Shown here: positions 19,701-27,728 of the stretch, one piece after another
Layout: the number at the start of each line of letters is the position of its first letter
Numbering within the stretch: position 1 is the stretch's first letter
Assembly (NCBI GenBank): GCA_009767595.1
Contig: VSDK01017592.1
Location: 246,464-310,463, forward strand
Reading direction: 5' to 3'
Origin: Symbiodinium kawagutii
Taxonomy: Eukaryota; Sar; Dinophyceae; Suessiales; Symbiodiniaceae
Length of the DNA: 64,000 bases
The notes under the pieces: generated by a model
Database searches by the model: none
Seen by the model: the letters and a program-made list of their open reading frames with translations, nothing else
What the model was told of the DNA's origin: nothing
Made by a program: the position numbers and the translations under genes

Positions 19701-22144
19701 GAGAGATCATTCGGGTCATGGAGTTTTGTCAAAGGTCCGGCATCGAAACACTGCTGAACGACATGGGATGGCAACTTGTCATTCGAATTCCAAATTTTGC
19801 CAGCCCTGAACGCATGATGCTCCTTTTCCACCCAATCGCTGGAGCACGCATGGAATCTATCACCACAATGCGAGGTTTTTTAGTCTCGGCCATCACTTAC
19901 TGCCGTATGCCAATTTCAGGACCGCACACGGGAGATGCTGTGCATGTGCGCCTGAACCTTTGGGGTGTTGTCCTTGTTGATGGGTTCTATGACCCGAGCA
20001 CCGCCACAGGCAGATTTTCATTACCATGGTTTGATGCCTCGTCCTTTTTGGGACAACCCTCTCACATGAGGTTGATTTCTGGTGGGAAACAGCTCAACCC
20101 GGATTACCCTATCAGCCAATTTGCTCGCATTGAAAAGGATGGGGTGCCAACATTGAAATTGCACATGGTCTTTCAACTTTCCGGGGGAGGTCCGCCTGGT
20201 TCCAGACCCAAGGTTGATGCCATTGTGAAAGTCAAAAATGAACTGGCTAAACTGTTGCTTGACATCGGTTGCGAATTGCAGACCACCTCGCAGGCAGTCG
20301 ATCAGCTTGTGAAGCGTGCAGGCAACACGCCACTCAATGCAACCATTCGAAAGCGTGACCATGCCGCCAAGCTTGAAGCCATCCAGCAAATCGCTAAAGA
20401 TGTGGGTGTGACCATTCCAGACCACAATCATGCTGCTTTGCAAAGGCAACAGGCAAATTTCAAACGGTTGAGCAACTTGCAACAAGAACCAAGACCACCA
20501 CCATGCGCATCGGCATACACTCTCAAGAAAGGTTTCTTCAGGAATGAAGATGGAACAGAATGTGAAATATTACAATCCTTGCAGCACTCGGCCTGTGGAG
20601 TGTTCCTTTGTGATGCCAGTCGTGCTGACCATTGGTTGGAATGTGCAGGTACAATCTCACAAGATGAACTTGCTTTGGTGATCCTTGGTGGTTGTAAGGG
20701 GACTGCCTCGGGAACTTGCAAACCAATCAGCATCCCAGCGACTGATTCATCGAATTATCCAGTGGTGCTGTCGTGCTGTGTTCACCAATTGGGAAGGCGC
20801 GCTGTGAAAATCCAGCAACCTACTGGAGCATCCGTTCAAGTAGAAGAATCGGTGATCTGTTCGCTCACCTTGTATCGTGATGAACTGTCAGAAGAAGATT
20901 GGGAAAACTTGCAACAACATCCGACAAAGGTGGCATTGGAGTGCTTGCATGCAGCTGGGGTGAACACCCAGATCATCAATTCACCATGGGGACGTTCGTG
21001 GTGGGGAAACGCTGGGAAGACTGCACCCGCATCTGCCACCAGTTTGCAATTGCATGTTCGAATCCCTGCCAGTGCCATTGTTGCAACGTTGAAGGCGTCG
21101 GGCATGACCGGTGTGTATATCAACCCCAAGAATGAAAAGGGTAACATTGACACCAAGTATGCTATTGTTTGGGCTGATGGGGGACTCCATGAATTGCAAG
21201 TGAAAGCTTCCGCTGTTGCGGAGGCTTTGGGCTTGGTTAGAATCACCAGGTCCAAGCAGCAGAAGACTTCGCGTGGCATCCGTGTTGCATCCGAGCATTT
21301 CGAGAAAACTTTCAAACAACTTCGACCAAACATTGCTGTGCCAAAACATGTGCAGGTGGAACACATTGCCAAGCTGACACCAATCCCTGATGGTGCCAGT
21401 GCCGATTCGATCAAATTGTGGATCGACGAGATGAAGCTCAACGCTCGACCCATCAAGCCACTTGGCCAGAAAACATGGCTCCTCGGTTTCGGAGAGAAGA
21501 TTGAATCTTCCTGGTTTTTCTGGAATGATCAGATGGTGATGGTGCAATTCTTGCCTGACCGTGCTGAAAGTAAGAAGAACCCGGTGGTTGTCAGTGCTGC
21601 CCCCCGAGCAGCATTGAAAGCGCAACAAGAAAGTTCAATGGAAGTCGATTCAGATGATCCATGGGCGGCTTATCGCAGTGCCAAAGGAATGGATGTCACA
21701 AATGATGGCAAGAAGTCGTCTCAGAATGGTGCTACCGCCTCCACTGCCACAGCCGCTCGGATCATTCAAGGTCCTATTGAGCAACGTTTCCAAGATCAAG
21801 ACAAAAGCATTGCCAACATTCAGCAAGCGATCACAGCATTACAGAAAAATGTTGATGAGCAGGGCAAGAACCAAATGTGCTTCCAACAAGCAGTTGAAGA
21901 GAAATTCAAGGTCGTCCAAACCGACATGGATAGAAGTGTGGAAAAGCTTGGCAAACATTTTGAGGAAAGCTTGAATCGTGCTATGCAAAAGCAAGATTCG
22001 CAATTGAACTCCTGTTTCAGTGAGCTGAAGCAGATGATGATCGATGCCAAGAAAACAACGAGGAAACGAACTGGTCCACCACCAGGACCTAGAGGTGGAC
22101 AAGCCATGGAAGATGATGAAGCTGCCCAAACAGATAGTCTGTGA
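16721..22144 (+). CDS. LINE ORF1: cytosine-5 DNA methyltransferase with tandem ubiquitin-like modules and coiled coil
   Basis: 1807 aa from the ATG at 16721 (context GCCATGG); the frame is open a few codons upstream but without an ATG. Residues 1-140 are Cys/His-rich. Residues 140-500 form a C5-methyltransferase: motif I DMFCGGLGGW (about 145), motif IV ASPPCPPWS with catalytic Cys245, motif VI IENV (Glu283), motif VIII QAPQNRDR (319-326), motif IX RKLSVPELLALMG, motif X GNCISP (482). About residues 730-903 and 980-1157 are two diverged copies of one module. Each ends in a ubiquitin-like fold (for the second, RLISGGKQL...LKLHMVFQLSGGGP) with GGG at 901-903 and 1155-1157. Residues 1165-1235 are helical. 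Residues 1440-1640 are basic and probably bind nucleic acid. Residues 1686-1780 are a coiled coil like that of LINE ORF1 proteins. Expected role: RNP formation plus methylation of DNA, perhaps of its own new copies; that purpose is inferred. Confidence 0.9.
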   Translation: MENVQHGQRHDLLQLVKKFRLQPCYCSCHHDASYLIRVGEQVACTSAAITVKATIETELLTHRPDTFLGYRLTCSCNDKCQTTNVTVAFSLEQWESTLSGWDGLAILVGVKCSQGHLAADHDDAAVLRWCPLGHDNEDEPIRMGDMFCGGLGGWSHAAKALASEQRDILTCWAVDMDPLTAQTFRKSHDMTHVSVDANDCWSKISSDDRTCQSSTMVFKTNIKQLWWVTFAALKRAQIICASPPCPPWSLTNEAGGLSLQPGMCLVHAILILSILRPRIWLIENVSNLLSHAHWSVINSIIEWSGYVIKWKTSLNLAEQAPQNRDRALILAVDRTDMSRFEHSPLPWPAIDKPTLHSYGVLRELEDYWIVQTAMSPDILAMYLDPLLLPKAGRDKSAKRTKRDVVEYRLRGAHDTFGCILTTYGQPLSVKDDHLRKGGLYGTLFTEANLVRKLSVPELLALMGVLVDVWLPQEECAAVGMIGNCISPLHALIGIINALCFVRPMWIEQGVQSLFSQIAGKHIRSDQMICTAVDGGFWFTRMDSFGDDVPRTLPARAIHSLKITSPIQVFDLLVEAGINVKNLLQCIAGKSSPPQFSIPIKGTKDLRFLAPDNLVMPGSPLTVNAQTPCFLWPSEHNAVWSDWPFVLVLTPLASFILQRDEGLRPADIDMLINSCDDGTFTHGRCVDMFMRPCALDVECPNIVMYIAEQDTPDTLLPKSVKFTQHGLALKAVIHVDILADFIGHMKATRLLDVCHALGWNLVETISLETTMLPQQWHEVHLIKIEGRLAVQADHLVSILKVILFTRHMNLIPLPKARPVRLCIRIFDTWAWKGWIENDMLISRLDAAWGEACRFFDHEPDCRWICLGKRLCPEFRFCDYCPDDQIGGESFEFKVHLVMPLKGGGPSSDLPQGVREVVISEDDADDSPEAPAPVIPAYPGDLARPDVRDDVEQVVATYLERLVQYPSHDRFLTNGTYEGLVILEEQNQMVMHGSIREIIRVMEFCQRSGIETLLNDMGWQLVIRIPNFASPERMMLLFHPIAGARMESITTMRGFLVSAITYCRMPISGPHTGDAVHVRLNLWGVVLVDGFYDPSTATGRFSLPWFDASSFLGQPSHMRLISGGKQLNPDYPISQFARIEKDGVPTLKLHMVFQLSGGGPPGSRPKVDAIVKVKNELAKLLLDIGCELQTTSQAVDQLVKRAGNTPLNATIRKRDHAAKLEAIQQIAKDVGVTIPDHNHAALQRQQANFKRLSNLQQEPRPPPCASAYTLKKGFFRNEDGTECEILQSLQHSACGVFLCDASRADHWLECAGTISQDELALVILGGCKGTASGTCKPISIPATDSSNYPVVLSCCVHQLGRRAVKIQQPTGASVQVEESVICSLTLYRDELSEEDWENLQQHPTKVALECLHAAGVNTQIINSPWGRSWWGNAGKTAPASATSLQLHVRIPASAIVATLKASGMTGVYINPKNEKGNIDTKYAIVWADGGLHELQVKASAVAEALGLVRITRSKQQKTSRGIRVASEHFEKTFKQLRPNIAVPKHVQVEHIAKLTPIPDGASADSIKLWIDEMKLNARPIKPLGQKTWLLGFGEKIESSWFFWNDQMVMVQFLPDRAESKKNPVVVSAAPRAALKAQQESSMEVDSDDPWAAYRSAKGMDVTNDGKKSSQNGATASTATAARIIQGPIEQRFQDQDKSIANIQQAITALQKNVDEQGKNQMCFQQAVEEKFKVVQTDMDRSVEKLGKHFEESLNRAMQKQDSQLNSCFSELKQMMIDAKKTTRKRTGPPPGPRGGQAMEDDEAAQTDSL

Positions 22145-22269
22145 CTAGGTAACAGCCATTTTGTGCAACGATGTGCCAATAGGTACGTCATGACCGTTTT
22201 TATGCATCCTGACATTTGCGCACAGGCCAACAATCACCGTGCCGGTTGCTGCATAATTCACATAATTTC
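22145..22269 (+). other. ORF1-ORF2 spacer of the LINE
   Basis: A 125-base gap to the first ATG of the ORF2 frame, which differs from the ORF1 frame. The ORF2 frame is open from 22216 but begins there with TTG, so ATG 22270 or ATG 22345 are the likely starts. No obvious hairpin or slippery site was seen. AGCCATTTTG at 22154-22163 resembles the middle of the spliced leader but has no flanking match. Confidence 0.5.
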
Positions 22270-25200
22270 ATGCAGTGTGCCTATTTTGCAGATGCATCAG
22301 CCCGTGTGTGCACTTGCATTCGTGAGTGTGTGTGTGTCATCAGAATGGGAACGCACAATTCCCTTTGTGGAACAAGAGTAGGTGAAGCGAGTCATCCAGG
22401 ACCAAATTGCCAGCTGTGCATTTCGAATCCAACTGCGTTGGTCGGCAAAATTGAAGCAGTGTTGGGCATGGAGTACAATGTTTATATGTTTAGTGAAGTT
22501 TCTACCACCAAGGCTGCCCAAAGTTTTCTTGAACCTGCTATTCGTCGCCATGGTTACCGTGTTTTTTGGAGTAAACCAGTTCCACCTTTGAAGGTAACGG
22601 ACTATCAGGAATTTTCAATGCGTGGTGAAGCGATTGGAACTTCGATCATGTCTAACATTCCCATTCGTGCATATCGTGGTGATATCCCGGGTATCATTTG
22701 GGATACATGCAGGGTGAATGCTGCGATTTTGCAAGTGGAATGTTGTGAAATTTTACTTGTAACAGTTTATGGCTTTCCAGACAGAGGTTGTGAGGCAAGG
22801 CGTTTGAATGACAAACTCTTGGCATCGGCTTTTTCCATTACCTCTTCACTTTCTTTGCCTTTCATCGTTGCCGGTGATTTCAACACGTCAATCTCTGATC
22901 TTCCTTCGTTTCAGCTGTTTAGGAATCAAGGATGTCAGGAGGCTTTTCACTTTTGCAAGAATCAATTTGGGATTGATCTACCCCCCACATGCAAGGGGGT
23001 GACCAAAAACGACACGGCTATTTTCCATCCGGCATTACTGACACTGATCAAGAAAATGCATGTTCGACAGGACATGATTTTTGATTCACATTCACCTTTG
23101 GTTGTTGAGCTTGACCTCAATACCTCCATTCCTGACACATGCAAGTGGATTCTCCCTGAAGACTTCACCCTTTTGGGGGTACAAGCTGATAATCTTGTTG
23201 AACCTTACAATAAACGTCGCACCAAACTTGGAGATTTTCAACAAAGAATTGTCGATGATGCTAGTGGCCTCAGGGTGCTCCAGCAATGGTCGGCGGTGTG
23301 TGAACAAGCGGTGGATGATGCATTACGCATTCAACATCAACTTGATCCGATCCGAAATCCATTTGCTGCAATGCCTAAAGCATTCAAAGGTCGCTTCGCA
23401 TTCAAATCAAAGGATCAAACTTTTCAGCATGCGCGCATCCGATCGGACAGATTTGGTGGTTATGAACCTCCTGTCGAGGTCTTTAGTTCCAAGTCCATTG
23501 CTAAGACTAAGCAGACACGTAGGCTGCGCTCTCTACATAAAGCTATGACTAGTTTTCATGCACAACTTCCTTCATTGACATTGGAAAAGAAGAATGTTTT
23601 GATGACACAGATGCGTAATGAATGGAGGAAAATTCTGAATGGTAGAGGATATGGCAGGGCGTGGTATCGTTGGATCCATTCCTTTCCAGACTTCCCTGTG
23701 ATCTCATTCGATTTGCCAACTATCGATGACCTTTTCATGTATGTACAGATCACGGAACATGATGCTGATGCATGTTGCCGTCAAGAAGTATTGCAACGAC
23801 GCAAAGCTCAACAATTTTCGATCCAATGTGATGCCTCTGAAGCTTTTGCATCGTTATCATACAAATATGTCAAAAAGCATGACCAGGCTTCCTTTCAGGA
23901 AGTACCGTTTTGCATTCGATGTGATGCCTCCTTGGGAAGAGCTTCGAAAGGGGCCTCATACCTATGTTTGCATGATGACACTCGTGCTGTCATTAATAAC
24001 GATGCTACCTTTGGCAATGCTTCCATCCATGTGCTTTCCCAAACTGGTAACAAGGTCTTTTATAGGGTCACTGATGGGGTAATGCCTTGTAAAGGTGTAT
24101 TTTCTCAGTGCAAAGTTGCGTGTACTATGCCTGATATGGATCTTGCCTTTGAACAGTTTTGGTCTCCGATGTGGAGTCGCGACTCGGTATCGAGTCAATT
24201 CAATGATGCTGAGTGGCAAGACTTGTATGATGACATATTGAATTTGCCTATTCCGCACATTGCCATTCCTGTGGCAATGGACTCGGTGGATCAATGGATG
24301 TTAGCTATCTCCAATCTTAAGGATGGTAAATCCCCAGGTTTTGATGGCTGGAAGCACCAAGAATTGCGCATGCTTCCGAGAAAAGCCATTGAAGACTTAG
24401 TTGGTATTGTCAATGCTATTTTACCATTTGGCCTTCATCCCGACGTGATGAAGGCCAAGACAACCCTGCTTGCCAAAATTTCCATGCCGACTTCGATGGA
24501 TCACGGGCGTCCTATCACAGTGTTAGGTACCATTTATAGGCTCATCAGTAAGGTGCTGTATCAACAGATCGTTCCGGTTTGGTCTCAAACCTTGCCTGTG
24601 CAAATTTCAGGAGGACTTCCTGGACGGTCCGTCCGGGATCTGGCATTGATGCAATCCACTTGTATAGAGGATGCCTTAGTTAATCAACTAGACTTGACTG
24701 GTTCAACGATGGACCTCACCAAGGCCTTCAATTTAATTCCCAGAAGACCTCTGCGAATCCTTCTTTCACGGCTAGGTGTGCCACTACCTTGGATAGACTT
24801 TTGGCTTATCAATTTGTCCAAGCTTTCTCGTGCTTTGGTGCATCAAGGTAACGTCGGGTCTTTCATTCCCAGTACTTGTGGTGTTCCGGAAGGCGATGCT
24901 CTTTCGATCCTTGCCATGATCAGCATCTCGGTGGTTTTTTACTTTAAGGTGGTGACGGTTAATCTTCAAGCCTTTTCTTTCGCAGATAACTGGGCATGGG
25001 TTTCCAAGTCCACCCGAGACCAGTTTCGTGCATGGGTGGCTGTTCGAAACCTTTTGCATTTCTTGCGCATGCGTTTGAGTGTAAAGAAGTCTTGGATTTG
25101 GGCCTCAACAAAACGTTTTCGCACTGAGGCCAAAGCATTGAATTGCCTTTTCACTGACACAGATGATTCTCTTGAGATTAAGCATTTTGCTAAGGACCTG

Positions 25201-27591
25201 GGTGAAATTGCCCAATATAATAAGAAACAAGTGTTTAAACCTCTGAAAGATAAACTTGAAGAGGCTAAAAGAAGATTTGCTCGACTTGCTCACCTTTCTG
25301 TTCCATTGCAGACAAAACTTCATATTATCCAGACAAGCATTTGGCCTATGGCGTTGTACGGAGTTGATCTTCATTTCATTGGGAAATCGCATTTTCAGGA
25401 ACTTCGTAAAGGAGTGGTGCAGATTGCCGCGGGTGGTAAACACAAAGCAAATCCATTCCTTGCTTGCTCGGTATTGTCCAAAACCTTGCAGGATCCTTTG
25501 CTTTTTGTGCTAGTTTCCGCCATTCGAGTGTTAAGACGGATGATGACTTTCCAACCTGACCTTGTGCGCAGCATCTTGTCCAGGGCTATTGCCTTCAATG
25601 GTAAGACAACCTTTGGTCCTGCCACAAGTTTGAAACGCTACTTGAAAACTTGCCATTTGGACGTATGTTCCGAAGGTAATATCAAGAATGGACACAAGAT
25701 TATATGTAATGTCTTCACTTCATCATGCAAGCAGATTTCCGTTGCATTGCGATTGCATTGGGATTCGCACATCCTGCAAACCCAGGTGCAGAGAAAAGGA
25801 ATTGATCCAAACCAGATGTATAACTTGCAGCTTACTCGCAAATTGTTCACTGCGCTTAGCACTACACAACAGAAGTTGATCACACTCAACATGATTGGGG
25901 GATATCAGACGAACTGTGTCAAATCAAAGTGGCTGCATGAGTCAGTTGACACTTGTGAATTGTGCGGGCAACCGGACACGACTGGTCACAGATTCACCAC
26001 TTGCAGTGCGTTAGCACATATTCGTGATAAACATAGGACTTGCCAGGATTTGTTGCGTGATTCCCCGAACTGGATTTACCATCCCTTTGCCACAGACGAT
26101 GTGAGAACGCATCTTTTGAATACCCTGAAGTCTTCGTTGAAGGCACAAGAACCTGATTTTCACAATCAACCTGGGCAAACTTGTCATGTGTATTTCACGG
26201 ATGGGGGTTGCCTGCATCCGACCTTCGAACCTGCTCGATTTTGCTCTTGGGCGGTTGTGAGGGATTGTGCACCATCACATGATATAGCACTTGCTGCTGC
26301 AGTTGAATCAATGGAGAGGGACCGTTCCTACCCATTTTGGCATTGTGTAGGCTGTGGTAGTGTCCCCGGCTCACAAACTATTGTTCGTGCAGAACTTTTT
26401 GCTGTTTGTGAAGCTGTTCAGAACTCGCTACAAGATGCGACTGTAAATGAGATAAGAATTTACACGGATTCTGCTTATGTCATTAAGATCGCTCATCTCA
26501 TTCAATCGCCTCACTTTCGGTCTAGATTGCATTTAGTATCAAATGCCGATCTAGTTTTGCGTCTCCATGGGTTGTGCCAACAAGTTATGCCTAGTTTTTT
26601 CAAGGTCAAAAGCCACCAAGACCTCAAGGCGATTTCCTCTCCAGAACAGTTGTGGCAGGCAATGGGAAATGCGGCGGCTGACAAGATCGCCACACAAACA
26701 CTGAACCGTTTTCCACATCAGATGCTAAATGATCTTGCTGGGGTCAAACAGCATCATGATTTGCAAACTCGTCATTTAGGCATGGTCCTTGAATTTTTCG
26801 CAGACAATAATTTGGAGCGACACAAGCTCCTTCTGGAGCACAAGCAGGGGCAATGTCCTGCCGTGACGCAGCCTTGTGAAGTTATTGTTGAACAATTATC
26901 AGAGTATACTGTGCTTCAACAATTTGCTGTCGAATTGCCGGAGATTACTGTAGAAGTAGCACAGTGTAACCTGATTGGGACCCCAATTGCTTATGCAGTT
27001 TACCAATGGATTAGGACACTCCAATGGCCAGCTATCGACGAGTCCAACAATTTCTGCGTCCGTAGCAATGATGCGTCACATGCTAAGAAGGGTATTTCTT
27101 GGCTGGAGCTGTCAATAAACTTCGTGATCACGACCAATCAATATTTTCCGGTGAGAACTGCTGGGGTGTCGGCTACTTCAAAATTTGCTGACTACAACAG
27201 TGATGAAGCCAAGATGCTACCAAAGAACTACCGAGCAGTTTCGAAACAAATTTTTACCTTTCAAGCTGTCATTCGTTGCATGATTTCAATCTTAGGTACA
27301 GAGGTCTGGCCTTCATTCGCTAAGCCTGGGCAGTGTTCATTGGCCTCCCTGGGGTACAATGGGCACATGATGGGACTGTCTCCACGACCATCCCTATATC
27401 AACAGCGGGCTACGATGGAAGCGGCTAGGCAATACATTGTCGGTTTAGAAGGTTCCAAATCGCTCTTTAAATCCCTGGACTTGATCCGGCCGGTGCATTC
27501 TTTGTTGATTCCTGATGTTTTTGCTGACATTTTGCCATCGGAAAGATTCACGAACTATCAGAAGCTGAAAAAGAGACAACGGAACGGATGA
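22270..27591 (+). CDS. LINE ORF2: APE endonuclease, reverse transcriptase, CCHC knuckle, RNase H
   Basis: 1773 aa from ATG 22270 (alternative ATG 22345). RVGEASHPGP at residues 36-45 resembles a 2A peptide end. An exonuclease-endonuclease-phosphatase domain follows: ISNPTAL, Glu76 in FSEVS, AGDFNTS with Asp203, and DSHSPL with His274. Reverse transcriptase spans about 670-1000: motif A MDLTKAFN (Asp815), motif B GVPEGDALS (871-879), motif C FADN (Asp906, Asn907), where FADD is usual. A CCHC knuckle has Cys1229, Cys1232, His1240 and Cys1245. RNase H has Asp1311, Glu1375, Asp1400, His1449 and Asp1471, a full catalytic set. The last 250 residues have no motif I recognise. The enzyme would nick the target, prime reverse transcription there and remove RNA. 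The frame is uninterrupted, so the copy may be active, subject to the Asn907 question. Confidence 0.92.
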   Translation: MQCAYFADASARVCTCIRECVCVIRMGTHNSLCGTRVGEASHPGPNCQLCISNPTALVGKIEAVLGMEYNVYMFSEVSTTKAAQSFLEPAIRRHGYRVFWSKPVPPLKVTDYQEFSMRGEAIGTSIMSNIPIRAYRGDIPGIIWDTCRVNAAILQVECCEILLVTVYGFPDRGCEARRLNDKLLASAFSITSSLSLPFIVAGDFNTSISDLPSFQLFRNQGCQEAFHFCKNQFGIDLPPTCKGVTKNDTAIFHPALLTLIKKMHVRQDMIFDSHSPLVVELDLNTSIPDTCKWILPEDFTLLGVQADNLVEPYNKRRTKLGDFQQRIVDDASGLRVLQQWSAVCEQAVDDALRIQHQLDPIRNPFAAMPKAFKGRFAFKSKDQTFQHARIRSDRFGGYEPPVEVFSSKSIAKTKQTRRLRSLHKAMTSFHAQLPSLTLEKKNVLMTQMRNEWRKILNGRGYGRAWYRWIHSFPDFPVISFDLPTIDDLFMYVQITEHDADACCRQEVLQRRKAQQFSIQCDASEAFASLSYKYVKKHDQASFQEVPFCIRCDASLGRASKGASYLCLHDDTRAVINNDATFGNASIHVLSQTGNKVFYRVTDGVMPCKGVFSQCKVACTMPDMDLAFEQFWSPMWSRDSVSSQFNDAEWQDLYDDILNLPIPHIAIPVAMDSVDQWMLAISNLKDGKSPGFDGWKHQELRMLPRKAIEDLVGIVNAILPFGLHPDVMKAKTTLLAKISMPTSMDHGRPITVLGTIYRLISKVLYQQIVPVWSQTLPVQISGGLPGRSVRDLALMQSTCIEDALVNQLDLTGSTMDLTKAFNLIPRRPLRILLSRLGVPLPWIDFWLINLSKLSRALVHQGNVGSFIPSTCGVPEGDALSILAMISISVVFYFKVVTVNLQAFSFADNWAWVSKSTRDQFRAWVAVRNLLHFLRMRLSVKKSWIWASTKRFRTEAKALNCLFTDTDDSLEIKHFAKDLGEIAQYNKKQVFKPLKDKLEEAKRRFARLAHLSVPLQTKLHIIQTSIWPMALYGVDLHFIGKSHFQELRKGVVQIAAGGKHKANPFLACSVLSKTLQDPLLFVLVSAIRVLRRMMTFQPDLVRSILSRAIAFNGKTTFGPATSLKRYLKTCHLDVCSEGNIKNGHKIICNVFTSSCKQISVALRLHWDSHILQTQVQRKGIDPNQMYNLQLTRKLFTALSTTQQKLITLNMIGGYQTNCVKSKWLHESVDTCELCGQPDTTGHRFTTCSALAHIRDKHRTCQDLLRDSPNWIYHPFATDDVRTHLLNTLKSSLKAQEPDFHNQPGQTCHVYFTDGGCLHPTFEPARFCSWAVVRDCAPSHDIALAAAVESMERDRSYPFWHCVGCGSVPGSQTIVRAELFAVCEAVQNSLQDATVNEIRIYTDSAYVIKIAHLIQSPHFRSRLHLVSNADLVLRLHGLCQQVMPSFFKVKSHQDLKAISSPEQLWQAMGNAAADKIATQTLNRFPHQMLNDLAGVKQHHDLQTRHLGMVLEFFADNNLERHKLLLEHKQGQCPAVTQPCEVIVEQLSEYTVLQQFAVELPEITVEVAQCNLIGTPIAYAVYQWIRTLQWPAIDESNNFCVRSNDASHAKKGISWLELSINFVITTNQYFPVRTAGVSATSKFADYNSDEAKMLPKNYRAVSKQIFTFQAVIRCMISILGTEVWPSFAKPGQCSLASLGYNGHMMGLSPRPSLYQQRATMEAARQYIVGLEGSKSLFKSLDLIRPVHSLLIPDVFADILPSERFTNYQKLKKRQRNG
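22378..22404 (+). other. 2A-like HPGP motif at the ORF2 start
   Basis: The encoded VGEASHPGP has the Pro-Gly-Pro end and acidic residue of ribosome-skipping 2A peptides (consensus D-x-E-x-N-P-G-P), but with His for Asn and Ala for the inner Glu. 2A-like peptides at LINE protein starts are known in trypanosomes and animals. Activity here is inferred and uncertain. Confidence 0.4.
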
Positions 27592-27713
27592 CGAGGAACA
27601 GTTCACCTACGTAATTAGGATCGTGCACGTAGTTTTCTTACGTCTCATTGTCCCCGCCACCTGTGCCTGGGGCCTTGAACCTATGCGAACTTGTGTCCGC
27701 CTAGCAGCCGAGG
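27592..27713 (+). other. LINE 3' tail
   Basis: 122 bases from the ORF2 stop to the right target duplication. It contains CCTACGTAATTAGG and CGTGCACG palindromes and a CTACGT...ACGTAG pair that can fold into a hairpin (27608-27635). It ends CTAGCAGCCGAGG without poly(A), so 3' recognition probably depends on structure or sequence. Confidence 0.55.
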
Positions 27714-27728
27714 ATCATTTACCCTCAT
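27714..27728. repeat. right target-site duplication of the LINE
   Basis: ATCATTTACCCTCAT, exact partner of 16640-16654. Confidence 0.85.

Larger units (their letters stand above)
16655..27713 (+). mobile_element. intact 11.06-kb LINE with DNA methyltransferase ORF1
   Basis: A non-LTR retrotransposon bounded by an exact 15-bp duplication. The order is a 66-bp leader, ORF1 (16721-22144), a 125-bp gap, ORF2 (22270-27591) and a 122-bp tail. There are no long terminal repeats and no poly(A). ORF2 carries APE endonuclease, reverse transcriptase, CCHC knuckle and RNase H, the plan of I/R1/Tad-like LINEs. ORF1 begins with a cytosine-5 DNA methyltransferase. Capture of such methyltransferases by retrotransposons of Symbiodinium has been reported; this copy matches that type. 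Both ORFs are open and the target duplication is perfect, so the insertion is recent. The tail contains palindromic CTACGT/ACGTAG sequences (27608-27635) that could be a 3' recognition hairpin for the reverse transcriptase. Confidence 0.92.

Noticed and set aside
22154-22163. AGCCATTTTG in the ORF1-ORF2 gap as an internal spliced-leader relic
   Set aside because: Ten matching bases only, with no match on either side; compatible with chance.
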